Origin: Verpa conica
Taxonomy: Eukaryota; Ascomycota; Pezizomycetes; Pezizales; Morchellaceae
Reading direction: 5' to 3'
DNA: 64,000 nucleotides
Assembly: GCA_033030425.1 (NCBI GenBank)
Contig: JAUFSD010000016.1
Location: forward strand, 1,054,001-1,118,000
Below are positions 37,600 through 49,107 of the stretch, one piece after another. The position numbers were made by a program, and so were the translations under genes. A model generated the notes under the pieces. It was not told where the DNA came from, did no database searches, and saw only the letters and a program-made list of their open reading frames with translations. Position 1 is the first letter of the stretch. Each line of letters starts with the position of its first letter.

Positions 37600-38348
37600 C
37601 TACGAGCGTGACTGGCCCTCAGCATGGTCCTCTGCTTGGACACATACATCAGTTTCTTGCGTATCATAGTTGACCCTTCCTGCAGCCGCTTCAGTTGGTT
37701 TATTTATTATTCTATTTCTCCACCTGATCTGCTTCGTCTTTGTCAAAAGTCCATCATGTGTCGGTGATAATCGTCTTCGCTTGTCTCCGCTGGAAAGACT
37801 CACTCGCACCAGCTGCTCCTGTTTTAAATAACTAGTAACAGCTTCAGATACTATCACAGATCTCCTTAGCGCCTGTTTGCTTTCCAGAGGGGGGTTTAAC
37901 GATCTGTGGTACGTTTTTAAAACCCGTTTCAATGCTTTCGGGACAAAGTTTGTGGTGAATCTGACGTTGAATAGCCTTGTAAGCGAGTCCCAGTAACTGC
38001 TGGTTCTGCGAGTATTCTGTTCCCTACTTGATTTCTCGAATTCGATCAGCCAAAAAAGTTGTATATCTTCAATAGTCGTGTCTGTACACTCGATATCTTC
38101 AATGCAAAAGTCTTCAGCATTCGTGCTGTCCGAGGCAATGTCGAATTTCACCCTTTTTTTCGATAGGGTGTCTCTTCAGCGTGGTGTGGCATTCCCTCTT
38201 TGGATTTATGTTTAGTAAGTACCATATCCGCCACGCTATTCTCATCCCGGGTCCTCTTATGAATAGAAAGATAGTTTTGGGTGCTAGACGATTCCGGGGC
38301 AAACTCCGGGGCCCCATGTACAGGGGTAGATTTACAGGTACGACTCAT
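37600..38348 (-). pseudogene. Hypothetical gene broken by a frame change at an A7 run
   Basis: An ATG at 38348 opens a frame of ~65 residues (MSRTCKSTPV...EETPYRKK) that stops just after a run of seven A on the minus strand (window 38153-38159). In the -1 frame the sequence continues without a start codon as VKFDIASDSTNAEDFC... for 183 codons to 37600. The second part includes FWLIEFEK...YWDSLTRLFN...ALKRVLKTYH, which resembles the spacing of a Myb/SANT-like helix bundle, and a basic middle region (GDKRRRLS). A one-base indel in the homopolymer (real or an assembly error) explains the break. Slippage on A AAA AAA during translation is a less likely alternative. It neighbours the SANT-like gene on the same strand. 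Confidence 0.5.
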
Positions 38349-39987
38349 GGACAGCTTCAGCTGTACGGGTGAGTGTTTCCTGCTCGAATTATAGTGCTGG
38401 GCTAGGATAAGAAACGCCTGAAAATTTGTATGCCCAAATCATTGGGCTTGCGAGCACTGATTGTGATTAAGACTATCCACTTTACTAAAGTTGCGGGGTA
38501 GATGAAAATTTATATCCGACACTCACCTTTCTCAATGCATAGATGAATCATTGATAGATATTCTCTTGGCTAAGCAAGCGCTATCACTGAGAGTATTTAG
38601 GTGATTTCCGGAGTGATTGGAAACTTGTTTCTTTGTCCACGGCAAAGAACCCAATGCAACAAGTGGGCCCAAAGAACTACGGGTAAATAACAACAATGCC
38701 GGAATTTGCCTAGATCCCGAGCTAGTCAACACGTACTGTGATAGGAGAAATAGCTACGCGCGGGAAGGGTAGATCGTATCCGCGGTAAATATAAATGTTA
38801 CTAATGCGGAATAACTTCATGTGTTACCTGCTGGTAATACCGAAAGGTTCATGTAATTAATGATTAAAACAAAAAAAAAAAAAAAACCTGCTGGTAATGC
38901 AATAAATCCATAGATAGGTTACTAAGCAGACTGCTGCTTGTGTTCTCGGAAGGGATTAGCCTGTGGCGGTGGCTGTGGTATCAATCAGTAGAACGAGAAC
39001 CCTAACCCAGTGTCTCTGCACTTGCTCATAGCCTATAGTTTGCCTGTCTCAGACGAGAAATTAGTAGAGAGCTAGAAAACAAATCGGTACAATATATCGA
39101 AATAGTGTCGCAGATATCCAGTCAGTATCATAATCCATCTACTAAAGCTATATGTACACATAGAATTTATGCTATAGGCTATATAAAGAGAAAAGACTTT
39201 ATGACTAGATATGAGTAATTCAGCCTTTGAACATTCATTAGACGTCTTCTAGTCTTGGTTTTGGGGGATAATTCCTCAAGAGGCAAAGGCAAGCGGGAAG
39301 CTCATCTCGGTAGTAACCTTGCCGACCGGCTTGGTGGAGATACTGACGGTCGATGACAAAGCCTATAGATTCTCTTTGAAATTCCAAGATACAAAATCAG
39401 GTTATAAATCAGTTTCTCTACCACGTTATGCTATATTTTCAACAGTTGCTATTATATTAAAAGTAACTCATCATGCAAAGCGCTGTAAAAACCATTGAGA
39501 TTGGATACATACTGCTATAGCTAGGATTATTGGCAGAAGTATTGAGATGCGTGAACTAGAGAGTAGATTTATTCTACATCCCATATATGCACAATGACCT
39601 TTTTATCAATGTATTACTCGTTGTTTTTTCGAATTGTGTGCGGTGATATAGGTTGCTTGCAGTATGATTATTTATATTTCTAACGAGCAGAGAGCTGCCA
39701 GGGCAGCCCAGAGGGTGCATGTTAGTCAGAACTAGTAGAAATTAGAATCAGAATGGCTTTCAATCATGGCATCAACTGCTATAGTTTTCCTTGTGATTGC
39801 CGAGATTTACGAGTGGTCGTGTATCTTCGCTAGGCCCGGATGGTGTACGTAACATGCTTGGAATAATAATGTATTATACGCTGTAGTACCTCCAAGATGT
39901 CTTATGAGGCAGCATTTACAACCTTCTACGCTCTTTGCAACTCTCACTGAAATTGGAGTTGGCGCATGAGCGCTCCATCTAGTTATA
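38349..39987. other. Intergenic, nothing recognised
   Basis: A 17-A run lies near 38,870-38,886, flanked by direct copies of CCTGCTGGTAAT (38,827 and 38,887 areas). This is a short duplicated segment around the poly-A and could mark an old retroposed fragment. No coding frame is supportable. Confidence 0.45.
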
Positions 39988-40112
39988 CAGAGGTTTAAAT
40001 GGGCCGGCCGGCCCAATAATTAATTTAGTATGGTGATTGCTGGCCCGGGCCACATAAATGGTGGCTAGGCCGGCCCGAAATTAATTAATGGGCCGGCCCA
40101 TTTAAACCTCTG
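39988..40112. mobile_element. MITE with GGCCGG-rich arms, TA target
   Basis: This 125-bp element has perfect terminal inverted repeats of about 21 bp starting CAGAGGTTTAAATGGGCCGG. Inner AATTAATT blocks also pair. It is flanked by TA on both sides (39986-39987 and 40113-40114). It has no coding capacity. One arm of the same family occurs at 57966-58007, and a diverged relative may lie at 32,976-33,120. The TA duplication places it with Tc1/mariner-type MITEs. Confidence 0.82.
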
Positions 40113-40633
40113 TAGTTATATATATTAGGCTATACCAAAACAAGGTATTCTTCCAGCTTGGCTCTATCAATTCCATCACTTGAATACACGCGGCGCGCTG
40201 CAGGTCAGGGAGTCTGGGTAGTGAATGGTCTACCAACTAGATAACACCTATATCATGTGTAATGGGGAGTAATTGGCTTCCCTGTTGGACCTCATGTTTT
40301 AATTAGCCAGGTAGATGGCTACTGAGTCAGCCTACGGAAAAAAAGGATTTGTTTGAGAATTAGACTGGCTGTGTGTATCCAAGTCATGCATGAAAAATCT
40401 AGGGAGAATCTATGATTATTTTTCCTAATTCAGATACAGTGGTGTATGGTGTATATTAGACAGGTTCCCTAGTACCTAACACGTTCTCTGCTCTAAACTT
40501 CTCCGTTGACCCAAGCCTTTAAAATATTTCAGTAATCATATCCAGTGGTATTTTCATTCATCTAATTGCGTTAGCCCTGCGTTCGAGTGTCGATCCCACA
40601 CCATCCGATAGACAAAGCCCCATCTCACTGTCT

Positions 40634-41381
40634 TCAATCAGCGATATGCTGAACAGGTTGGCCGGAGATTCTGTTGAGCTGGCTGTCTCCCATATCGCCA
40701 AGATATCTACGAGGCGCAGGCTGGGTTGGGGTAGTATTTTGAGCAGCAGCCTTAACTGGACGAGGTCGACGCCTGAATTTTCTGATGCGAGGGGGGGTGC
40801 GACTGTACATCGGCCCTGAGGGCCCCACATTCTTAGTTTTGTACAACCTTTCAGGCACCTTCTTGAGCTGACGTTTGTGGCCATCTTTCTTCGGGATGGA
40901 GCCTTGGGACATTCCATTATGGGTATTGTTACCCACCGCCCCAGTGGGCTTGTGCGAAGGACCGGCAATGGAATGGTCTCCAGAAATGAGTCCACCACCA
41001 TTAACCTGTTCAGCTACAGTATCTTTCTGAAGCCCTTGGGTTTGATTGTGCTCAACTTGCAAATCTGAGTTGTCGAGGTTAAGATGAGCCCCCCTACTGA
41101 ACTGAGGGCCAGGTTCATGAGAAGCTTGTTGAGACGAAGAGCTCGCTGCTTCAATCATATTCCTGCGCTGGGCTCTAATTCTTTGGCTGGTCCGTTTGGA
41201 CTTACTAGTTGAGGGCCCCGCGGTGCTTGGATTGCCGTGATGGTTTTCGGCTGTATGAGGTTTCAAAGGTTTGTTAGCTACTACTCACTATGTTCAACAG
41301 CGATGAGAGGAGCTAGAGATGCCTACCGGGTGACTGATGATTGTAAGGTCCAGATGCCTGAACACTAGGTGAAGCAGGCAT
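40634..41381 (-). CDS. Ser/Gln/Pro-rich hypothetical protein, two exons
   Basis: Exons are 41381-41327 and 41250-40634 (223 residues). The 76-nt intron has donor GTAGGC and acceptor CATACAG, and splits an Ala codon. The start is MPASPSVQASGPYNHQSP. The protein is predicted to be disordered throughout: basic patches KSKRTSQRIRAQRRN and RKFRRRPRPVK sit among Ser, Gln and Pro. The basic patches would suit a nuclear or nucleic-acid-associated protein, but I recognise no domain. The start codon lies about 260 bp from the left end of the large DNA transposon, so that element has inserted in or near its promoter. Confidence 0.55.
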
Positions 41382-41642
41382 GGCTTATCCTGAAGGTACG
41401 TATTTAGGGGATGGGTAGTTGGGAGGATGGTTGATTCAGGGACTTGGTGGAGTGGTGCTGCAGGGGACTGCGGAGTGTGCTTTGGAGAGCACGGTGAGTA
41501 CAGCAATGAGTGGTGGGAACGGAACAAGAGGGGAGGAGGCCATTTATAGTCAGCTGTGATCATACATGGAATATCACTCGGCTGTGTTGGTAAAGAATAT
41601 TATAGATGCTTCCTAATGCGGACAGCTGATGGAGAGCCATGG

Positions 41643-41656
41643 CCCTGTGGTACATG
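41643..41656 (+). repeat. Left terminal inverted repeat of DNA transposon
   Basis: The sequence CCCTGTGGTACATG is the exact inverted copy of 56787-56800. It is preceded by ATGG (41639-41642). Confidence 0.88.
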
Positions 41657-41672
41657 CAACCGCACCCGAGTA

Positions 41673-42075
41673 GTTTAGTTCAAACCATAACATGTTTAAT
41701 ACAAACACTAGAGGGTTTGCATTAAACTCCGTAGTTTAGAAAAAACCACGTTTATGTTTGATTTAAACGACGGATTTCTTATTGTTTGGTTGAAACTCTG
41801 AAAGTTATGTTTAATTTAAACGTCAGACCTCTTATGGTTTGATTTAAACTCTGCATCTTATGTTTGATTCAAACGTCAGACTTCCCACTGTTTTATTTAA
41901 ACACTAGCCTGGGTTTGATTCAAACGTCAGTTTCCCATGGTTTAATTTAAACTCTGCATCTTATGTTTGATTCAAACGTCAGTTTCCCATGGTTTGATTT
42001 AAACTCTGCATCTTATGTTTGATTCAAACGTCAGTTTCCTATGGTTTGATTTAAACTCTATATCTTATGTTTAAG
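41673..42075. repeat. Left subterminal palindrome array
   Basis: The array has repeated GTTT-N5-AAAC motifs such as GTTTGATTCAAAC and GTTTGATTTAAAC. From about 41,830 they form a compound unit of roughly 50 bp (…AAACTCTGCATCTTATGTTT…CAAACGTCAGTTTCCC…) repeated about four times. Each motif is an imperfect palindrome. By analogy with Spm subterminal repeats they are probably binding sites for an element-encoded protein. Confidence 0.82.
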
Positions 42076-42472
42076 CATTTAATTTTTTTAACCAAGCTAG
42101 CTACATAGTTAATTAGCAGCCGACATGACATGATTAGTTTGCAACATACCTACACGAACGTACGTACATCATCAATCTCATCATATGCAAGTACTCAGCT
42201 CAGCTCGCTCCATCCAGTACATACAGTTTATATCAGCAGAACATCAACTAACGACTGCTTTCATCAATTTGGCCGGCTGATAGATCGACCTTCGATTCGT
42301 CCCATCGATCTGTACGTACTGTCTATCCAGCTAGCTAGCTAATTATTAGATATATACAGGAGAGTAAGCAGCCGAGAATTGTATATATACGTATACTGAG
42401 CTGACATATTATATAGAGCTATCGATCTGATTAATTAGACATACGAATCGCGATACGGCCGGGGTCGACACC
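42076..42472 (+). promoter_or_regulatory. Probable promoter/leader of the transposase gene
   Basis: This non-coding interval between the left array and the transposase ATG has several TATATA stretches (about 42,350-42,360, 42,381-42,388 and 42,408-42,414) and CTAGCTAGCTAG repeats. The core promoter position is not resolvable by eye. Confidence 0.4.
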
Positions 42473-45400
42473 ATGACTTTCGTTTGGCGCGAATGTGACT
42501 GTTCGATGTATGGTGGTGTTCCACATACAGTTAAGAGTAATCGTGAATGGATTAGGCATTTTGCGTTGAAAAGAGACGATATGCGCATTGCCGGATTATC
42601 ACAAATAAGATCACAGATACCTGAAACTCCTTCACAATTGCTAGCCCCCCGAAACAGGATTGGGAGGCAGGCTCAACCCCCCCCGTTCTCAGATGAAGAT
42701 CCCCGGAATGACGTGTTATTGCCTGATCAGCCTCTATTACCTCAGAACAATGGTCTGCCTCATTATGTGGATGACCCATCTTCCTCCGAATCCGTGAGCC
42801 ATATGCTTCATATAGAAGACCCCGAGTCTGAAAAAGAAGATATCACTCGTGCACGTGTGGAAGACCCCGAGTCTGATGAAGATATACATACTACACTTGT
42901 CGATGACCCCGATTCCGGTGAAGATATACCTACTACACTTGTCGATGATTCCGAGTCTGAAGCGAATCCCGAGTCTGATGAAGATATACCTCATGCTCAT
43001 ACTACACGTTCCGATGACCCAGACTCTGAAGAGGATCCCGAGTCTGAAGTGGATCCTGAGTCTGATAAAGATATACCTCATACTACACGTGCCGATGACC
43101 CTGAGTCTGAAGAGGATCTACCTCGTGTGGACGACCCAGAATCATCCGACAATAATGAATATATTGGTTTTCACGACCCGGCTTCCTCCCGGAATTTGCA
43201 TGGGTACGAGGGTCGTATTATACCTCCTATAGAACGTTTTGTCACCCAGGATTACAATTTACCTCTCGATTCTTTGGGTGACCAGGCCTCCTCTATCTCC
43301 GATAGCGAATATAATTTACCTCATATAGAGGATCATATCTTATTTTCTGAAGATGAGATACCCGATGCGAATGATCCTGCCTCCTCTGAGAATGAAGCAC
43401 CCGCTGTAGATGACCCTGTCTCCTCCGGCGGCATTAGTGTAGGCGACCCTGTCATCTTCGAGGGCGAACCTACAGCTATACATTCTATTGAAGACGAGGC
43501 TGCTCTCCAGATAGAAAATATACCCTCTCACAGGGATAGTGTTATAGAAAACTATGCGGCTGACATTGGTGCAGAGGACCATATTGAGAGTTCGCCTAGA
43601 AGAGCTATCTTTGAGCAGCTTGACCTCAGAGGCCTACCTTTTGAAAACCCGCAGCCTTCCATTGAACATGGTAACTCCAATATTGACCTACTATTGTCAC
43701 AAATCCCAGAACACAATGTGGACGTTGTTGACCCTACATCCTCAGAGGAAGACTTGAACTTTCATGACTCAGATCAGTATGGTTCTACCGATTCAGACAA
43801 GTCTGGCCCGGTTGGGCAAATGAAACGTGGCTTTGCAGAGTTGCGTCCGGAATTCAATTCGGAGCAAGAATATCTATCTTCACAATCTGACGACATCGAT
43901 ATCGAACTCTTAGAGAATATTCAAGCAGACGTTGATCACGACGACTCTTATTTCAACTATCGAGACACAATGAGCAACCCGCTTACCGAACAAGAAAAAC
44001 TCTCCTTCTCTTTACACGATATCACTATGAAGCATAGAATCCCACGTGAGGCCGGAAGGGATGTTTCCGAACTGTTTGCGTCTGCTTTACCCCCGACATT
44101 AAAACCTCTTGACTATCGTACTGTTCGAAAGCGGATACAGCAAAGAACCGGGATCGAAGAAGTCAAATACAACTGTTGTCCTAATAGCTGTATGTCGTAC
44201 TCGATCTCTCAAAACTTGGATCAGTGTACCTATTGTAGTCATGCACGATGGAAGGATACGGCTAAAAAAGTTCCCCACACCAGCCACAGTCATATTCCCG
44301 TTATTCATAGGCTTCGGCTATTGTATTCAGATGCTAAAGTTGCGGCAAGCATGGTATCATATAGATATAAAGCTGAACAGGATCGGGAGAAGGGACTGAG
44401 AACCGATTATTGGTCGGGCGATCTTTTTCAAGATATGAAGGCCAAGGGCTTGTTCAAGTCCGACACCGATATAGCTTTTATGCTAAGCTCTGATGGAGTG
44501 AAAGTCTTCAAAAGCCGGCGAAGCTTCAGTATATGGCCAATCCTCATGGTAATTACGTAATCCATAATTATATAATCCATCCTAATAGCTGCTTGAAGTC
44601 ATATCGATCTAATTAATTAACCTTTCTCTTATAGATTAACTTAAACCTCCCCCCTGAAAAGCGGTACAAAAGACGCCACATGCTCCTTATAGGATTTATT
44701 CCAGGCCCCAATAACCCCAAAGATATTGATTCTTTTCTGTTTCCCCTTATGCAAGAGCTTGTGCAGCTGGAGGAGGGTGTATCTGGAGTCTGGAATGGGG
44801 CGAGGAATGCGGAATTTACTCTTTTAGCCCATGTTTGCGTGGTGGGAGCAGATATTCCAGGCAGAGAAAAACTGATGAATTTTAAAGGCAACCGCGCAAC
44901 ATCTTATTGCCCATATTGCACTTGCAAAGGACTGCATAATAAGTCAATATACTGTCCCCTAAAGCCTCCTACGAATTGTCCGCCTCATGTGGGAGCTGTA
45001 CCTGAATACGATCCTGGAAATCTTCCTATGCGCGATGACGCACAATCACGCAGGATTGCCCGCCATATCCTTCAAACAGGTGACGACAAAATAGCCAAAC
45101 AATCTGGTATCAGAGGCCCTAGTTGCTTGGCGGAACTATGTTCTATCGATATCCCTCGCAGCTTTCCTCCAGATGCCATGCACTTGTGGTGGGAGAATTT
45201 ATTACCAGATATCTTTGAACATTGGCGAGGGGTGTTCTTCTCATCGAGTGTAGTTACTGATATGTATGACGCTGATGATGAGATAGAGGTCGAAGCCCCA
45301 CAAAAAGGTAAACAGAACAAGCCGAAAAAGGGTAAAAATAAGCAGCCGACGCTTTCAATTCCTCCAAAATCCAAATTCATCGAGTCAACAGATCCATAGA

Positions 45401-46931
45401 ATATTGTGCCTTTGGAGTGGGTTGAAATGGGTAAGGATATGGCTAAAAGTACTTCAAACTTTCCATCTTCTTTTGGAGATCCCTGTAAAAACCGATCACC
45501 TATTGGGGAACAGCGGGTGATAATCACAAGGCAAGACTAGTATCGAGAGACTAGGAACTCAGGGACAAGGTAGGTAAGGTATTGAATGCAAGTTGTTGCG
45601 TGAAGAACTAACTAACTGACAGAGATGCGTCCCTTTTATACCCTTTCTGGAGGGACGCTGAGATCAACAATGAGACAATATGAAACTGAAGGAGCGACCT
45701 CCTTCTACATGAAACTATAGACGTCTCGTCCTGCGAGGCGTACTTCTTACATGACCAATGATAACAGGGATCCTACGAGATATGAAACGATACATGAAAC
45801 AAGGAGATAGGCAAGGCAGACTAGGAAATGGGTGTTCTTGACAATCCCATCCGAAACTTCACCGAGCATTGCCATCACTTAAAAGCTGCCGAATGGAGAA
45901 CTTTTGCTACACTTCTCGCCCCGATCTATCTCAAGGACCGCTTGCCAGAGGAAGACTATACCGAATACATTAATCTTATTGATGCGCTAGGACTGTGTTG
46001 CGATTACGAACTCACAGAGACCGAAATATTCGCTATTGGAGTGAAGATAAGGAGATTCGTGGAGTACTATGAACGGAGATATTACCAGCAGAAATGGGAG
46101 CGTTTGTCTGCGTGTCTTCCGGTAATCCACCAAGCACTACATGTCGCGCAGGGAATTCTTTGGGCTGGGCCAGCTTATGTATACTGGCAATGGCCTATAG
46201 AACGTGTATGTGGCATGATAGCATCTTCTGCTAAATCTAGGGTATCGGCAAACAGGAATATCGCTATCTCGATGACTTTGGACGAACAGCGGAACTATAT
46301 GCCATACGTCATTAAGTATCCCGATATAGATGAGGATTTATTAGAAGACGATGATGGGAATATCCTACTACATTGTTTTTTCATCAAACGACATGCTCTT
46401 ATAAAGCCAGCCTTATCAAAATTCAGTGGTCCTAAGAGCATGTGCACTCTTAACAATTGGCAGCGGAGAGCACTCAAGGAATATATACTCCAGCAACATC
46501 AATCCGAAGATAATGACGAGACCCTCAACACAGAAGAACTTCTGGAAGGAGTCCCAAAAGATTGTGTGCGCTGGGGGTTATACAGCCCCATTATAGGCCC
46601 TAACAAATTCACCGTCGTATCATCAAATATGCGCAGAATTAATTCTACTAGAAACTCATCTATGGTCCGGTATGAGGTTACCTCTATTGATGGGTCCGTA
46701 AAGAGTGCTTTTGGTGAAGTTATTTTCTTTTTTACATCTATAGTAGAAGGAACGACTCTCTACTTGGCGTATATTCAAAATTTCACAGTGCAGCAGGAGG
46801 GTAGGCTGCTACAGAAAATTGGATTTGGGCGCAAACTGGTTATAGGGGTTTCTACGGTTTGTGAATTGGTTGGGCTAATATCAGATCGGGGGAAACAGTA
46901 TATTATTCGGCGGCACACGTGCTTATTCTAA
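42473..46931 (+). pseudogene. Tnp2-family transposase, interrupted by a stop codon and a solo LTR
   Basis: Exon 1 is 42473-44548. An 86-nt intron (44549-44634, GTAATT...TTATAG) joins IWPILM to INLNLPPEKRY. Exon 2 runs to 46931. Intact, the protein would be about 1,335 residues. Features in order: an N-terminal Cys motif (WRECDCSMYGG); a ~350-residue acidic region of DDPESEED/ESDEDIPHTT repeats; then the conserved core with YNCCPNSCMSYS, CTYCSHARW, DYWSGDLFQDM, DIAFMLSSDGVKVF, GFIPGPNNPKDIDSFLFP, GNRATSYCPYCTCKG, MHLWWENLLPDIFEHWRG, KAAEWRTFATLLAPIYLKDRLP and WQWPIERVCGMI. These are Tnp2/Transposase_21 signatures. Two lesions inactivate it: TAG at 45397-45399, where the family normally has Tyr (DPYNIVP), and a 360-bp LTR inserted at 45484. 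Removing the LTR and one ATCCC restores the frame. Confidence 0.9.
45484..45843. mobile_element. Solo LTR inside the transposase gene
   Basis: This 360-bp insertion begins TGTAAAAACC and ends TTCTTGACA (TGT...ACA termini). It is flanked by the 5-bp direct repeat ATCCC (45479-45483 and 45844-45848). Excision plus loss of one repeat rejoins FGDP to IRNFTEHC in frame, exactly as expected for the Tnp2 core. It is unlike the 368-bp LTRs of the nearby chromovirus, so it is a different family, left by LTR-LTR recombination. Confidence 0.86.
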
Positions 46932-47227
46932 CCCTAACCCTATGGCCCATTTTGCACTAGTGCGCACGCACCAGCAACCTCAGGTCACGTCAACATACTT
47001 CATCTCATCACCAACCCCTTACATCTGACTATCAGCAATCATCCAAACCATCAAATATCTATCATCTTGAAACTTCCTACATACAGCAAGATTGTTTCAC
47101 GATCACCCTTCCTTAAATTTATCACCACCACCCCTCCCTTTAAATTTACTACGTACTTTACCACGATCATCCGAATCCCCCTTTTAATTTTTTAATTCCT
47201 ACCCACAAGTCACCTATACCTATAATT
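46932..47227. promoter_or_regulatory. Spacer between transposase and AT-hook genes
   Basis: This is a pyrimidine-rich non-coding interval of about 300 bp, suited to the 3' UTR of the transposase and the promoter/leader of the next gene. A short CTAACCCTAACCCTA stretch follows the transposase stop; it is too short to be telomeric. Confidence 0.4.
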
Positions 47228-49107
47228 ATGACGGATATACAGAGGCGTCGTGATCGTGAACTGTTCCTTGCCAAAGCTGTCAAAAGAGCCAAGGAGGAAT
47301 GGCTTGCCCAGATTGCAGCTGGTATGTATTGATAAACAGTCATGTCAGCCTCATAAATGATGCTTAGTACTTACACTGGGAAATTAGAATCCTCCAATAC
47401 GCAGGACTCAGCCTCTACTACTACGATTGGCATGTCGCCGGATAGGACCCCTAAGCCAATGAATAGCAGGCCACCTGCATCGACTGATAATGATGAATCG
47501 GAGCCCCGGGCCCCCTCGACCCCCCCAGTCATCGAAAAATGGAAAAAAATTAGGTTGAAAACCATGGAACAATCCCGCCCTATCAGTAAAGATGTTGAGA
47601 GAGCTGGTATAGTTGAAGATACCGGGTCTGAAACGCCAAGGCCGAAACCTCAGAAGCCTAAAAAAGTTATCAGGGACTCTACTCCCACAGCTCCCCGCAA
47701 GCGACGTGCGATGAGTGATACAGAAGGTGAAGACGAGCGCCCCGCCCGTAAGGACAAACCCATTGCCGGATATAGAGATCGTCCAGCCCTCGCCAGGAGG
47801 ATGAGACTTGATCCCCAGGATATAACAGCTATACGCGAATGTCGGGAATTTGTTAGAGCCCAATGTGCTAGGCGCGATATACCGTTAAATATAGCCTTCG
47901 AAGATTATAAACAGGAACAGCTATACAAAGTTATGCGCGGCGTAACCATTGTATGCCAGACTAAATTCGGGGAATGGTGGGATTTGGAACTCACTCAGGA
48001 TATCGCTCACGCCATCTGTCTTGACAAGGTTCGCAACGCCGGTGTTAAAGCACGGAAAAAGGCTGCTGCTGCTCGCAACCCTACAGCCAACCGTAAGCCT
48101 TGTAAAAGACGAGCCAGGGCAGCAGACCCCGAGGACTCCCCTGAACCTCACCTTCCCACTGAACAGGACCCTGTCGCAGACCACCCCACAGATGCGGTTA
48201 CTCCCACACCCCTATCGAGGACAAAGCGAATCCCGTCGGTAGAACCTGGTCCCTCGCAATCAAGTCTCACGGGTCCGCTTAGTGTTGAAAGCTGCCCATC
48301 CAGCCCACTCCAGGACTTCAATATCGTTGACCCACCATCAAGCATCCTAGAATCAGAAATAGACCCTACGCTGCTCAATGATTCGCCCCCACTACCACCA
48401 ATAACTCCAGTTGACCAAGCCCCAGTCAAAAGAGTCCCGCAGGCGCCGGTTAAGAAAGCTTCAGTATCAGTACCCAAAGGCATTTCTACCGCCCACCCCC
48501 AAACACAAGCGGTCGGTCACCTTGTAGTTTACATTAAAAAAAGATCGCCTTTCCTGGTCCCAAGTGACTCAAAGTTTAACGAGTTCTGCACGCGCATCGA
48601 GACCCGTATCTTCTGGGATACAAACGATGTTTTGCTTTATAGAGCAAAGTCCGGGAAGATATCAGATCTCCAATGGCGGACACTATCAGATGAGGAGCAG
48701 TATAAAGGACTTCTGAAAAGATGTGCAAAGTCTGGAGTCGTTTTGAAAGTAGCTGATGCAAATTATTTCCTTTCCGATGGCGAATCAAATGTTTGGGCTC
48801 CATCCATACTATTATTTTATATATCTCTACTGACACCACTTTCATAGGAAGAGGACCATGCAGACTTCGTGGACCCCAAGTGGACTAACCCCCCCGTAGT
48901 AAGTAGTCGGAGATAGGGTTCCACTTACGTTACTAACGGGTCTGGGTTGAGCTAGATACCGTTTGTTAAAGAGGTGGTACGCCTGGAGAAGATTGTTGAA
49001 GTACCGGTAGTGGAGGATGCCGAGGAGGCAGATGCTGGAGTGGGGGCGGATGCTGAGATAGTAGAGGATGCCGAGACAAAATCCAACACGGGGGAGATCC
49101 CTAACAC

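Noticed and set aside
42737..43081. Minus-strand frame opposite the transposase acidic repeats
   Set aside because: It is a shadow of the GA-rich repeat region in the transposase gene.
46930..46944. CTAACCCTAACCCTA, telomere-like
   Set aside because: It is barely two and a half repeats and sits between two transposon genes; chance or trivial.
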